From Agelaius tricolor (lineage: Eukaryota; Chordata; Aves; Passeriformes; Icteridae): a stretch of 64,000 bases of DNA. The stretch's first letter is position 1, and each line of letters begins with the position of its first letter. The notes beneath the pieces were generated by a model that saw only the letters and a list, made by a program, of their open reading frames with translations, did not search any database and was not told the origin of the DNA. The translations under genes and the position numbers were made by a program. Below are positions 13,406 through 26,100 of this stretch, piece by piece. The stretch lies in NCBI GenBank assembly GCA_023055355.1, contig JALJCS010000028.1, positions 5,518,418-5,582,417 on the forward strand. Direction: 5' to 3'.

Positions 13406-16400
13406 ACTTTAGTTAAAGTGTGCGCCAGCTGCAGCCCTGCGACCGGAGCAAGCAGAGACGTGGCGTTGAATGATAATTAAATACATTCGCATCATCTGTC
13501 ATTTTTTATGCAGGTGCCGGTGTAATAAATCCAAGCTTGACTCTTCTGTCAGCTGGCAGCGAACATGTTTTAACACCAAATCCCGGGGGATGAATTCAGA
13601 ATGGCTTGGCCTTGCACAGGGAGGAGCCGCCTGTAACAACGCCAAGTGGGTAACGCATACTTGATTGCTTTCATATTATTTTTATTATTTTGGTGACACG
13701 TGCCTGATGTAGCGTTTCAACCCCACTCCCACAGGGAAGGCAAACATTTTTCCACCACTGTCCTCCTGCCACACCCCAACCCTCCACACACAGCCCCAGC
13801 TCTGCTCTCCTCGGCCCCTAGCACTGTCCCAGCATCTTGACATGCCTGTGACCTGTTGGGTTATTAGGATTTTGGTCAAAGAGAAAAAAACCTCAAAATA
13901 AAAAGGCAAACAGAAAAAAAATTGCATATTAATTTAATTAGAAAAACGACAACTCAGAAAATTAAATATTTAAGTTACTATGTTATAAAACCTAACTCAT
14001 CCCTCTGGTGCACAGTGAAGGAGCAGCTCTGTTTCCCCATGGATGTATGCAAACTGCTCTGCAGTCATCCTGTGGAGAACAGCGAATCCTTCACTGCAGG
14101 TACTGCTGGGACATCCCTTATGACACTATTTTCCACAGGCATCCACACACCTGTGATGCAGCACCAGCCTCTTAAGTGTACTGACACTGCAATAATGAAC
14201 TGTTTCAGTCTGAAGTCGATTTATTATTTTACCAATAGTAAAATTTCTTCTCCTTGCCTTCTGCACACGGCCCAGTTGATGCACAGATCAGGTACAAATC
14301 CAGGTGCCGCAGGATGCTCCTGCATCCAAGCTGGCCCCTGTCCCACAAAGGATGGCCAGGCCTGGCTACAGGAACCAGTCCCTGCAAGCCCAGGTGGGAA
14401 AAGCGTGGAGTGCAAAAGCAGAAGCCAAAACCCAAATGAGAACAATCCTCCCAATTCTCACTACGGAGCACCGGTGCCACGGTGTGCCATGGCTGGGCCT
14501 TGCCAGCTGCACCCGCTATTTATAACCCTGGCACTTACACAATTACAGCTTGACAACTTACAATAAAGGCCTGGAAATCAGAACACTTTATTTACCCAGC
14601 CAAAGCTTTATCGGTGCAGTCGGCTTTCCAATGAGGGAAGTTGTGTTTATGAAGCACTTCCTTGGAGGTGCCTGTCTGCCTTCAGCTGCCCTGAGCAGCA
14701 TCCCCCTTCTGGCAGCACAGGCTGGTGGGAAACACGGAGGTAAATCCTTTGGCAGCACTCTCCATCTTCCAGGTCTTGCTGTACTTTTAACCTAATAAAG
14801 TCCTGATTCTAATTTGAGGCAGAAAATGCAACTGAAGGGGCTAACAGCTGTGGGTCCTGCCCCAAAGTGAGCACAAGTGCCTTGGATTGCCCCTAGGTGG
14901 TTTCTACCCACATTTACTGCATGCTCCACTCCTTGTTCAGTTTTGACTTTGTCATAGTACTTTGCCAGCTGTATTGTGTGTCCTGGAGCCACATCTTCTT
15001 TAACAAATTACATTAAATTAAATCATAAGTAAGCTGAGTGGCTTCAGGAGAGCAGAACCCCCCCTTTCGTGTGCAGAACAAAACCCGGTGCTGCCTGCTT
15101 TGCGGTTTCCTTGGCAAGCACACGGCTCTGCTCAGCTCTCCCTTGCTGGAGCAGCAACAGCCCTGTAACATCATCAGAACACAGGGATGATTCTGAATTC
15201 GGGGGCAGGAATCACTGACACTGAACTTGGTTACAGACCCATTCCCAGCCACAGACTGTCCCAAGACTATCCCCTTGTCATTCTCCCAATATTCCTAAAT
15301 CCATAATCCCCAAATCCGGGATCCACCAGTGCCAAAAATTTCTGGTGTGGGTTTGCAATTCCCCCCACCAGCACTACTGCCTGCAGCATCACCCCGTGCT
15401 TTAAACAAAAGCACAGTTTCCCTTTCATTAAAAACATTCCCACGGATTAAAGATTTGGAGGCCACAGCAAAGCAAGTTGAACATTTACTTTCTATTAAAA
15501 CATCTAAATGAGAAGATTAAAACCTGTTTTACATTTAACAGGCAAAGTCAAATCAGCATAGGAGCAGCTTAGTGCGTACTTAGAGCCAAGGCATTCTGAT
15601 GTGCAGAGGTAATCAATTTACAGAGGGAGGGATTTCCTAAAACTACTCAGAAAGGGGTAAAAAAAATAGCACGCATACATTTGAACAGATCTTTCCCTTC
15701 TGTCCCCATGGCCGCCTCCCGGAGCTGTTTTGCTGCAGCTCCAATCAGCTCGCTCCCACTGACAGCTCTTGCCCCAGATTCCCCCATAAAATATTTTCAC
15801 AGCTGATTAGTCTATTTAGCACGTTGCACGCTTAAGCTCTTTTGTTTATTTTTCATTTGAGATGGCAGGAAGAGACGATCCAATGGAATGCAGAAGGGGG
15901 TTATTGACTGTGTTTAATGGCAACTGTTTGCAGGAGTAGCAGTTAGAGGTCACAGAGGTGACGCAGACACAGCTGACTGCTGCAGGAATTTCTGCTCTAA
16001 TTTTCTAACATCCAAACAGACTCTGCCTGGTAACAGAAACCACTGAACTACAGCTGGTTTCTGCCAAGGCAGAATTCCCGGGGGAAGCTGAAAGTCTCCC
16101 TTTACAGGGCCAAAATCCAAGTCTATTTGTATTCGCCTGCAGCTGATCTAACAGCATTTGGATACAAGACCAGCTCTGCCCCTGCCATGCGGGTGCTGAG
16201 GCAAAGCCCCCACTGCTGCCAGGCACCTCTTCCACAGTGTGTATTAGCCAAACTTTGGGATCACCCATCCCACCAAAAGCGTTTTTTGGTGATGCAATTT
16301 CAGATGAGTGCCAAACAGAGTAACACAAAGCACCATCACTGCTGGACACGGTCCTCCATCCAAACACCTGGGATCCAAACCCAGGTACTGAACCAGCACA

Positions 16401-17129
16401 TGCTGTGATGCCCCCATGGACAGCAGGGAATGCCACAGGACTTGCACATGGATCTCAGTCCCAGGTTTCCAAGTGAGGTGCTCTAATGCAGTGAGTAGTT
16501 AATTTTATAGCCTCTCTCTACAACAGCTCCAACAGATCAGTTGATCCTGCTGCCATTAAAAGGAAGGGATCAGAGCTCCCACATTCCCATATAACAGAAT
16601 TAGACTGAATGCCCCCACATGTCCTAGAGGTCATCCCAAAGAGAAGTCTCTTCTTCAGTTATATAATCCTCCGTTTCAAAAGTTTATTTAAAAAGTGAAA
16701 AGCAACAGAAGGAAGTGAGGGGTAGAGTGGATGTGTGGAGCCCCCGGGGTGAAGGGTTGTTTTCTTTTAAATGATCACACAATTTCAGGGTGAAGCAGCA
16801 CACAGCTAAAGGGAGAATCACGTGAAAGTGCTGCTTAACTGGCCTTGTCAGACAAGTTTTTTGGCATGAGCATGTATTATGCAAAAGAAATAATCCCTTT
16901 AACTAAAATATTTGGAAGAGGGTTGCACAGCCAGCAACCAAAGGGAGGTTTTGCCGTTATTTCTCATCTGATCGCACTGAATAAAATGGTCCAACTTACA
17001 AAGTATTTTAGGACAGAATTTGGAGGCTGTCTCTACTTGGAAGCAAATACATTTTGCCACTTGTGCAGACTAAACATACTACACGCAGACGGGAAAGTAG
17101 CTGGGTGCTGCAAGGCTCGCTGCAGAAAG

Positions 17130-17765
17130 CCACACGGACAATGCTCACAGGGGAAGGGTCCCAGCGCCAGCCGGCACGAGCAGGAGGCAGGGGAACAGCC
17201 CCGGGACGCTCTGCAGCCACCAAGCCCCGGACCCTGCAGCAGCCGAGTGTCGGTGCTGCCGCCGCCTTTGCTCGCACACCGGACACGGAGCCCACAGCAC
17301 GGCAGCGGCTGCTGCGGCCACCACGGGCGGCCTCCCCCGCGCCGCTCCCCGGGCACGGCCCCGGCGCTGCCCCCGCTCTGCGGAGCCACGGCGCTGGCTG
17401 CCCTACAATCGCCGTCTCCTCCAAGCCCTCATCTTCCCTGCAAACCTGCACATTCAGTGCCTTCGCAGCACCCTCCTGTGGGGATTCCGCGTCCGTACAG
17501 ACACGGGGGCAGCTGCGAACGGGGCGCGATGGAAACTCTCCTCTTCCTCCTCCTCCTCCTCCTCCGGCGAGGCGGGCACGGGCAGCTCCGGCCGGCGGCT
17601 CCGGGGCGCCAGGCCGTGCCCGCACGCCTCAGGTCCCCGGTACCGAGCGAGGCTGGATGGGTGAGAGGCGATGCCAAAAGCACCGGGGCCATCGGCACAG
17701 CCCGGACAGGCCAGGTAGCCGGGGGGGGCTGCGGCCAGCGGCACCCCCGGCACTGCTGCGCTGTG
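17130..17765. promoter_or_regulatory. Second intronic CpG-rich block
   Basis: About 630 bp rich in CpG and GC-box-like sequence lies in the CAMTA1 intron, 4 kb from the first block. A (TCC)n run near 17540-17568 makes a plus-strand frame from 17529 look like a signal peptide (METLLFLLLLLL), but the leucines come from the repeat. No confirmed exon was found. An internal CAMTA1 promoter on the minus strand or a non-coding transcript would each fit. Confidence 0.45.
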
Positions 17766-19931
17766 TTTATCTATAAACTACTGACTCACAAACCGAGCAG
17801 CGACAGGTAATTACAAAAAGATGTAAAAATGAATAGATTTCTTTGCAGCAAGCCCTGACATACACAAAGTGCTCCTCAACTCCTTCCCTGGGGTGTGCAA
17901 TTGCCCCCCACGGAGGATATCACTGCTTAAAAACCGGCTCTCAAAACCAGGAAAACCTTCATTTAGCAGCAGCACCTCGTTTGGAACCACTTTTGCATTA
18001 ATACTTTTGTTTTCATGGTGATGCTGCATTTTCATCCAGATACTTTAAAGCATTTTTGTCGCAAGTTGCAGTGATTTTGCACAACACTTTACACCTCAAT
18101 GAAAACCAAACACTGTTCTTATTTTTAAGAAAAAGAAGATTTGAGAAAGTTTATAATTATTATGTTACTATACACTTAAGTTTTTTAAAAAATTGTGTTT
18201 TATCTACACTCTTAATGCAGAGCATTCAGAGTGGTGCCAAGATACACAAACTCCAGATATTGCTGCAAAATTAGACTTGGATAAATCTCAAATCTGAATC
18301 ACTGATTGCCCTCCAGGTTACACAGCAATTTAACATCCTTCAGCATGTGACTTGCAGAGAGCAAACAAACCAGTTCTCTTGTGCAACGGGCAGTAAGAAC
18401 ATGGATATGGCATCATTCACTTTTGAAGCATCTCACACCAAATTAATTCATCTTAATAGATGATGTTTTTGCAGGAACAAACCGATTTTTTTGCTTTCCA
18501 AATGAAGGATTTTCAAACAAGTCTGGCAGATGAGCATTAGGTGAAGCGCAGACACACTACAGACACACCTCTCTAGTTTAGATGCTCTAAAGCAATGCAA
18601 GAGCAAATCGTGAGAGAGATGATAATCCCTCATCTACTTTTTCCTCCACCTAACGAAAAAAGTTCCTTCCATACCCTCACTGCCTGGCAATGAACGCTTT
18701 CACCACTCAGGAGTGGCACATTGCTCCCATCCCTGGAGCACTCAAGTATCCTGTCATGGAAAAGAACAGGCCAGAGAATCAATCAGACAGAAGCTGTCAG
18801 AAAAGAGCATCTAGTCTGGAAAATTCAGGTGCAAAACTGCAATTAAAGACTGCCTTCCCATTGCCAGAAAGCCTTTCCAAACCATCATCCCGGACAGGAA
18901 CTAAAACCTTCTCTTAAAAGTTAAAAATTCATTGCGCTCGTCAAACTCTGAGAAAGGAAGAGCTGCTCAGCTACCAAATTCTGCAGACTTAACTGAGCCT
19001 TGCTCTTCCAGGGCAAAGAAAGGCTGAGGCTGATGGGAAGCAGGTGTATGGAGGCTGGAGGCAAAGGCAGAAAATCCATCCAGCAGAAGCAAGGAAGGTA
19101 GGGAATAAGATGTGGCAGAACAGAGCAGGCAGAGTTGCAGCAAGATGAACCAAGCACATGATTTTTGTTGTTACTGTGCCATGAGGTCTGAGACCAGGGA
19201 AGGCAGGGATTGCATAGGAGAGGAGGCTGTCATAATTACCGGATATATGATTACTACCAACAAAAACTACAGCACCTTCCCAGCAGCAGCAGGAGGATTT
19301 TCTGGATGAGAACACTCCATTTCTACCTTGAAGAGTATCAGTTCTTCCTCCACTACCCAGCCCTGCTCAGGGGATAGTAGGGCTATTCCCAGCTACAAAG
19401 AAAATGTGTCCTAAATAAATAGAGAAGAGAAAGCCAAATAAAATGTTTGATAATAAAGTCTTGAAGCTGTAGGCTTTTACAGGAGGGAAATAATCTCCAC
19501 AGCTGGAAGGACAACTCTCCTGGCATCAAGGTCAGAACTTCTTAAGGAACAGAGGCCACTAGGCAGCACAGACTGGCCCCAACCCAAGTGGTACCTCGGG
19601 AGCAGTTCCCTGGCTGCTGCCTTCTACATATCCCCAAGAGGAAAAGCAAAGCCACAGCATAAACCCTGGCAATCAGATCATATGTGGCTCCAACTACTGA
19701 ATCAGTAATTCCTCAGCCCACAGCCCTGTAACACAAGAGGGTGGAGGGGAATGAGAAATGAGCAGAGGGATCTGGGTGACAGGGCAGCAGAGCTTCTCAC
19801 TGGGAACACATCCTGTGACATGGCACCTCCCAGGCCCTCGCAAAGAATGGAGAAAAGCAAGTTGTAGTATTTGTTTCATGCGTTCATCACAACAGGAACA
19901 TCAGCCAGATCTAGACTAGGTCCAAGGGATA

Positions 19932-20100
19932 ATCACTGTAATTAGCACTTCGTTCATATAATTACCAGCAGACCCTGTAACATTTTACAATGGAGGTAAT
20001 TACCCACATTTTACAGCTGAGGAAACAGATACAGTGCAGGTGAGTAACTTAAAAGAAATCATCAGTGAAACTGTGGCACAGCCAGAGGCTGCAATTATCC
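19932..20100 (-). mobile_element. MIR-like ancient SINE fragment
   Basis: The plus strand carries CATTTTACAGCTGAGGAAAC at 20006-20025, followed by CAGGTGAGTAACTTAA and GTGGCACAGCCAGAGG. These correspond, in order and spacing, to the reverse complement of the conserved core and flank of the MIR SINE (TTTTACAGATGAGGAAAC, then AAGTAACTT, then GGCAGAGCC). GGAGGTAATTACCC just before the core and more diverged sequence back to about 19932 also fit. MIR is an amniote-age element that is sparse in birds. Confidence 0.6.
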
Positions 20101-23100
20101 TTATTCCCAGCCAAGGCTCTCCCCAATAATCCATGCTGAATTCACTTCTGTCTTGTGGGAAGGAATCCAGAGAAAATAAACACAAACTGGAATTTCCAAT
20201 GTCTAGAAGAGCTGAAAAGCAGACAAGCCAAACCTGAAGGAGAAATAAAAACACATGTTTATCACTGAGCATTTTCTGAACTGAATGTGCATCTAAGAGC
20301 GGGGAACAGGCAGAGGACCCTGCTCTAGCAGACACAAAGCCAATGCAGGGTGTCAAGGGCTACAGTTCTACTTCTGAAGCAGAGGAAAAGCAGAAGCACA
20401 GGAGAGGGTCAGGGCTGGCTGCCCAATGGCGCCAGCTCAACCCCTCAGCCATCAGAGTCCTTAATGCATGTCAAGAAGTTAGAGATTAAAGCAGGAGCAA
20501 TAATTAAATTATTTAAGGACTTTGAAAACCAACATACACCCAGAGCAGCAAGCAGGGTGATAAGCCTGAGAAATTCACCCCCACCCTAAAGAGAACCTCC
20601 CTGCAGAGTGGCTGCCCCAACAGCCGGTGAGGCCAGAGCAGCACCCAGGCTCTGCTCTGGAAAGGGGGAATTCCCTTCCCCTCTGAGCACAAGAGCAGTG
20701 GGAGCAGCAGGATCCAAGCCTAGAACCCACCAGCCCTGAAACATGAGGAGGGTTAGCTGGCACTTGGTCAGTTTGTTGCACAGGGTCAGGTGCTGCACAA
20801 GAAATCTATGTTTTCCCAGGTAGTCTTGGGCAGGAGATACAGACCTGTCCTGTACCTCTGGATGAGTTTCAGTGTTAACAGAAAATGGTGTGTTTGTGCT
20901 GACCAATACATCTGATTTTCAAAAGAAGTCAGACCAAAGTGAGCAATTTGCTGCTTCCTATGTTTTATTAAATAAGCAGCACATGCAGATGACACACAGG
21001 TGTCTATTAGGTTGAATAAAGCAGATTAGGTTAATCCAACCCCAGCTGCATTACCTGAACTGCAAGACATGCAACGCTCTGAATCTTGTACGTGTGCCAA
21101 GGATTTCATTTCAGCCCTTCAGCCTTCTGTTAAGGTTAATACATAAAAGCCTCCAGCAGCAGAAGATACTGCATAGATTTCAAAATTAAGACTTGTTTCA
21201 GGAGTGGATGTTGTCAACATTCTGGCTTTGAGTAACAGAAAAACCTCGTAAGCAGGAACAAATCTCTCAATAGAGTATTCTCTCAAAATCTAAACAGACA
21301 AATGTTTTGCTTTGCAAACATTTTGCAGCATTTGAGTAGTTCTTTGATTAAGTGTTTGATGAAAACATGTATTTGAGTTACTGCTCAGTGAAAAACAAGC
21401 TCAGTAAAGTGAATTAAGTTCCATCATCTCTTGCCATCCAAGGGTCAGCTGTTGCTGTTCCTGCTGTATCCAGGAGCACTGCAGCAAAAACCCAGGGACA
21501 GGTTTTACACTGGGGCAAATAGCAGTGCTGTTGCTGGGTCAACAAAGCAGCCTTTCTTGCCAATGTTTACTGTGTTTTAAAGAGGAAATGAGGGACAATT
21601 TCTATCTCCCCCTTCCCAAAGGCTGGACCTCCTCCTCCCTCAGCAGCTCTAGCATCCTGGAAGCCCATGCAATAGCTGAACAGGCATAACCCATATTATT
21701 TACACCAATTACTGCAAATAATCATCTGCATCTAACACAATACATGGAAATATCACAACAAAGCATGCATCACACTCTGTCATCCCACCACCTTGGCAGC
21801 TACACCCAGAGAATGCCATGGGTCAGAGTGCTTACCTTATGAAAGAAGGCAGGATGGACATGACAAAACATGAAATGAGACAAAAAAAAAAAGAAACAAG
21901 ACATTCTAACCATCTTTTAAGCTCTGTTTTTTTTTTTATTATTGACTCCAATTCCCAACATCAGACATTTTTATTTCATTTCTTCTTTTTCCCTGCTATT
22001 TGTTCTAGCAGGAGGCAGCCAACAGCCAGCCCTCTGCACAAGGAAGGAGATTTCCTTCAGTTTCCAGACATTTAAATAAAGGTTTTTAAGAACTGCTGCC
22101 CTGGAAAGTCAGGGCATTCACATCTAACTGCTGCCAACATAAAATATGTGTTATGAGGAGAAAAAGAGTCTTCAAGAGGTTTTCTTGGGCAAAGTAAGTA
22201 TTTTTTCCCACTGAGTTTTAAAAACCCTCTTCTGGAGACTGAAGAAATGGCTTAAGATGGTTTCTGGAGGATTCTTCTTCTCCTCAGGATGACAGGTAGC
22301 ATTAAACCCAAGCCAAAGCCAAATCCCAGCTATCCCAGACAGGCTCGGTGAGGAGCAGCAGTCTGTGTACCAGAACTGACAACTCCAGGTCTACAGAAAC
22401 AATTACAGCTAAAATTTTGAACAGGAGGGGAAAGGAAAATCCACCTGAATGCTTCAAGCACTGATGGAGGCTGTGACAGTCCAGCACAGCTCATAGCCAC
22501 AGGGTCAGAGAAACTCACACAGTAACACAGAGGTGCTGGGCAGGGAATTCTGTGAAAACTGGATCTGCCACTATTTTAACAGGCATTTCTGCCACACGGG
22601 TAGTTTAAAAACAGGGATCCTGTGGTTAAGCACAGAGATCAGTGCTGGAAATACCTTTTTCAGGCAGGGATGCCAATTCAAACCTGTTTCCTGAAGCAGG
22701 TTCTGGTGTTGATGGTGCATCCTCACTAGGATGAACCAGGTACAACCTGCTAGGGCTGAATCCCTCAAGACTCACAGAGGACTCAGGGGGGAAGGAGACA
22801 ACTCAGGCTCAGCCCAGCAGGACCCCCAGACAAGGGAGCAGAGCCAAATGCAGTCCAGTTTCCTTGGGGAAAGGGTCAGCAGGAGGGTGTTCAGGTGAGC
22901 TTCAGGCTCCTCCAGAGGCCAGGCACCAGCAGAGGCCAGTGGTACTATGTGAACAGCTCTCTACAATTTTAATCTGTAGTCCTAATGAATGATATAAAGT
23001 TTTATAAGCATCAACAAGGCTCTGAGAAGACCTAAATCCATTTCAGTGCTCATTTAGCAGCTTCATCTGTGTGCAATTAAAACTTCAGCATTAAATGTTA

Positions 23101-26100
23101 GAGAATAAAATAATGAGACACTTAAAAAGTAATCTGTACTTCAGTGGGCCGTGCTCAGTGGATTTCATATGATCCTTTACCAGATAAAAATAGAATCTGG
23201 CCAAAATCTGTCTTATCCACTGCTTCCCTTTCAAGAGGAAAATGGAAAGAGCCAACTAAGCTTTGGGGGCTTTGCCATCCCACGTACACACAACGCTGCT
23301 TCCCTAAGCACAGCCGTGCCTAAAGCACAGCTCCAAGCATTGATAACTTCCCTTTGGGCTCCAATGATAACAGAAAAATAAATGCAAATTGAGTTTCAAG
23401 TGAGATTTTCATTTTGGTCTGAAGCCTAATCTTTTATTAAAACAGCTATCAGTTTGGAGCTGATGGTTTGGAAAAGTTAACTTCAGGACAGGAAAAATAT
23501 TTTAACAGCAAAGAATAGTTCTTATTTGTAAGTGTATCTGAAATGCTCCCAAGGTTACTTTAAGCTACAAAAGTTGACTAGAGGGGGATACAGATGGGCC
23601 ATGGACAGGCCACATGAATGGGTTTTACTGAACAAATCAACTGTAGAAAAAATGTGAACTAAAAGCAAAGATGTACATAAATATCAAAATAGATTGAGTG
23701 GGAGAACACAGATCAAAAGAAGTATTATACAGGCAACATACACACAGTTAAACTTAAAAGAAGCAAAAAACCAACGAAAAATACATATTTTATTAACAAC
23801 TGAAATAATGTTTATTCAAGAAAAAGCAACATTGGGCATCCTCATAGAAAAGAAAAAAGACATCTGGGGAGGTCAAAGAACGCTACAGTTTAAAATGATG
23901 AAATGTTACAGCTTACACACCAAAATTAAAAATGAAATGAAATTAAAAAAATGAAATGGTTACCAAAGTAATGCAGGTCAAGGGATCAAAGGTGAAGGGT
24001 CACACACTATTAAAAAGAAATCCAAAAGGGCGTCTGCATCAAGATCTCTGCAAAACAAAGGAGCTTCAGTGAGTAAAACTAGAACCTTCTATGGAAGCAC
24101 ATCAAAGCTCTGCACTCCACACCCAGCCCAAGCAGCACACTCAGCTGCTCTCCTGTGCCATGGCTGCTGCCCCTCCTGCAGCCACGCTGGGCAACTCCTG
24201 TTTCCAGCCACTTTGGCTTGTTATTATTATTAACCTCCCTGTAGAAAGGCTCCTTAAAGTTTTCCCATTTCCATGTTGGAGCATTGGTTTCTTGTTTCAC
24301 AAACTGTTCTCAGCACCGAGGGAATGAGGCTGCGCAGCCCAAGCGTCAGCTGCAGGTCCTGCATTGGCACTGACCCCTACCTGTGCCAAGGAGGCTCTGC
24401 TTAGGTCAGAACACTCCTGGCTGTCAACACAACTGCTGGATGGCTGCTTTTCAGAGAAAGCTTGACATGCTTTTTCAACAGTTTTCTTTATTCACTGTAA
24501 CTGTGGAAATCTGGTAATTATTGACACACACGCACGCTGAACCCCTCACATTGTAACGTATTGCTTTAACACTCCAATAAAAAAGTAATTCAAATGTGGT
24601 TTCCAAGACAAAGGCCTCTCCTCCTGGAATTTCAATTACACAGAAGCTATAAAACAACCTTTGGTACCCATTTCCAAGCAAGATGCAGTCAATTATCTAT
24701 ACTAAATTTATGCAGGGAACGTAATATTTACATCAGATAACTTTTGGAGAAAGACAACCACCAAGGGCATTTCATTCCTCTTCATTCCAGCATCCCTCCC
24801 CCTGCCTGGCAAGGCATTAAGTTTTGGGAGACTCTTATCTGAACCAAACCAGCCCTGTGCTTGAAGCCAAGAAAAAAACTCCCCGCACAAAACCCTGCCT
24901 TTGTAAGGCAAAGAAGCCCCCAGTGTCAGAGAATCACCCACTGAGACACAGCACAAGGATCTAATCTGCCTGGATGTTTTTCCAGAAAACATCTCATCTT
25001 TCCATGTCATTGCTGCTTCATGTGTGTCACAGTCAGGAACTTGCTGAAGAATGCAAGAAGGTCCTTATTCCCCTCAGCAACCGTGTCTGGCAAACCCTCC
25101 TGCTAAAGCTACTGCTTGCTGACCTTAAAACTCAGTTCCTGCCATTATTTCCACCATTTATTAATTCCAGTTTCTGTGAGCCAAACCAGTAAATCCACAT
25201 TTCTGCTGCTCCCTCACTGCTGTGCTGGACTGCCTCCCCTCACCACAGCTCACACTGCAGATGTGCCAGACAACCTCGATATCAAAGAAAGCAGTTTGGA
25301 ACCCAGCAACTCTGCAATAACTCAACAGCACGGACACAGACTTGCAGTGGCTCATCAGATAAATGAGTCTGAAGGCATCAACATGAGTTGTGTCACCAGG
25401 AAGACCCCAGAGCTCAGGAAACTTGGAGGTGCATGACAGGGACATGCCTGCAGGACCACAACTTCTCAGGTAACAGAAAGTTTGCAAAGATGAGTTTTAG
25501 GCAACTCCAGGAACATTTTAGCCCTGGGACAACACTGGTGGGGCACGAACCCAAGGTGGGATACAGGGCTCTCCAGTGCCTGGCCCAGTCCAGGGCTGTG
25601 TGCTGCAAACAGCTCCCAGCTCCTGCAGTCTGTCAACAACAGGGCACAGACAGCAGATACAAAGCAATGAACACAGAGAATTGGGTTTTCTTCTCCCCAT
25701 TGCAGTGGATTATGCCCTCTCCTGCTGTCCCTAGGACACTGTTCCCCACAAAGACCACTGCTTCTTTACCTCTTTCCCTTAGGTAGTGCCCCAGCAGAAG
25801 AAAACCTTTGCTTTCACTTGCATTAATTTTTCCTTCATATCTAGTTTTTCTTTCTAATCTAAATTCTCTGATTTTCTCTTCCAAATGAAACAGCCACCCT
25901 TAGAAGCAGCAAACCTGAGACCAAGATGACAGGATTTCAATCCCCTACAAAATATAATCTTCTCAATTCCCATTCATTTGCCAAGTAAACCAATTCCTGT
26001 GTACATGCCAGGCCCTGGCAGAGAGACTGAGTTTCTAAATTGACTTTGTTGTACCATTTTCCTTGCATAACACAGAAGCACACCTTGTGTAACACCAGTG

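Noticed and set aside
17529..17810. Frame starting METLLFLLLLLL, like a signal peptide
   Set aside because: The leucine run is made by a (TCC)n repeat inside a CpG-rich block; no family match and no clear exon structure.
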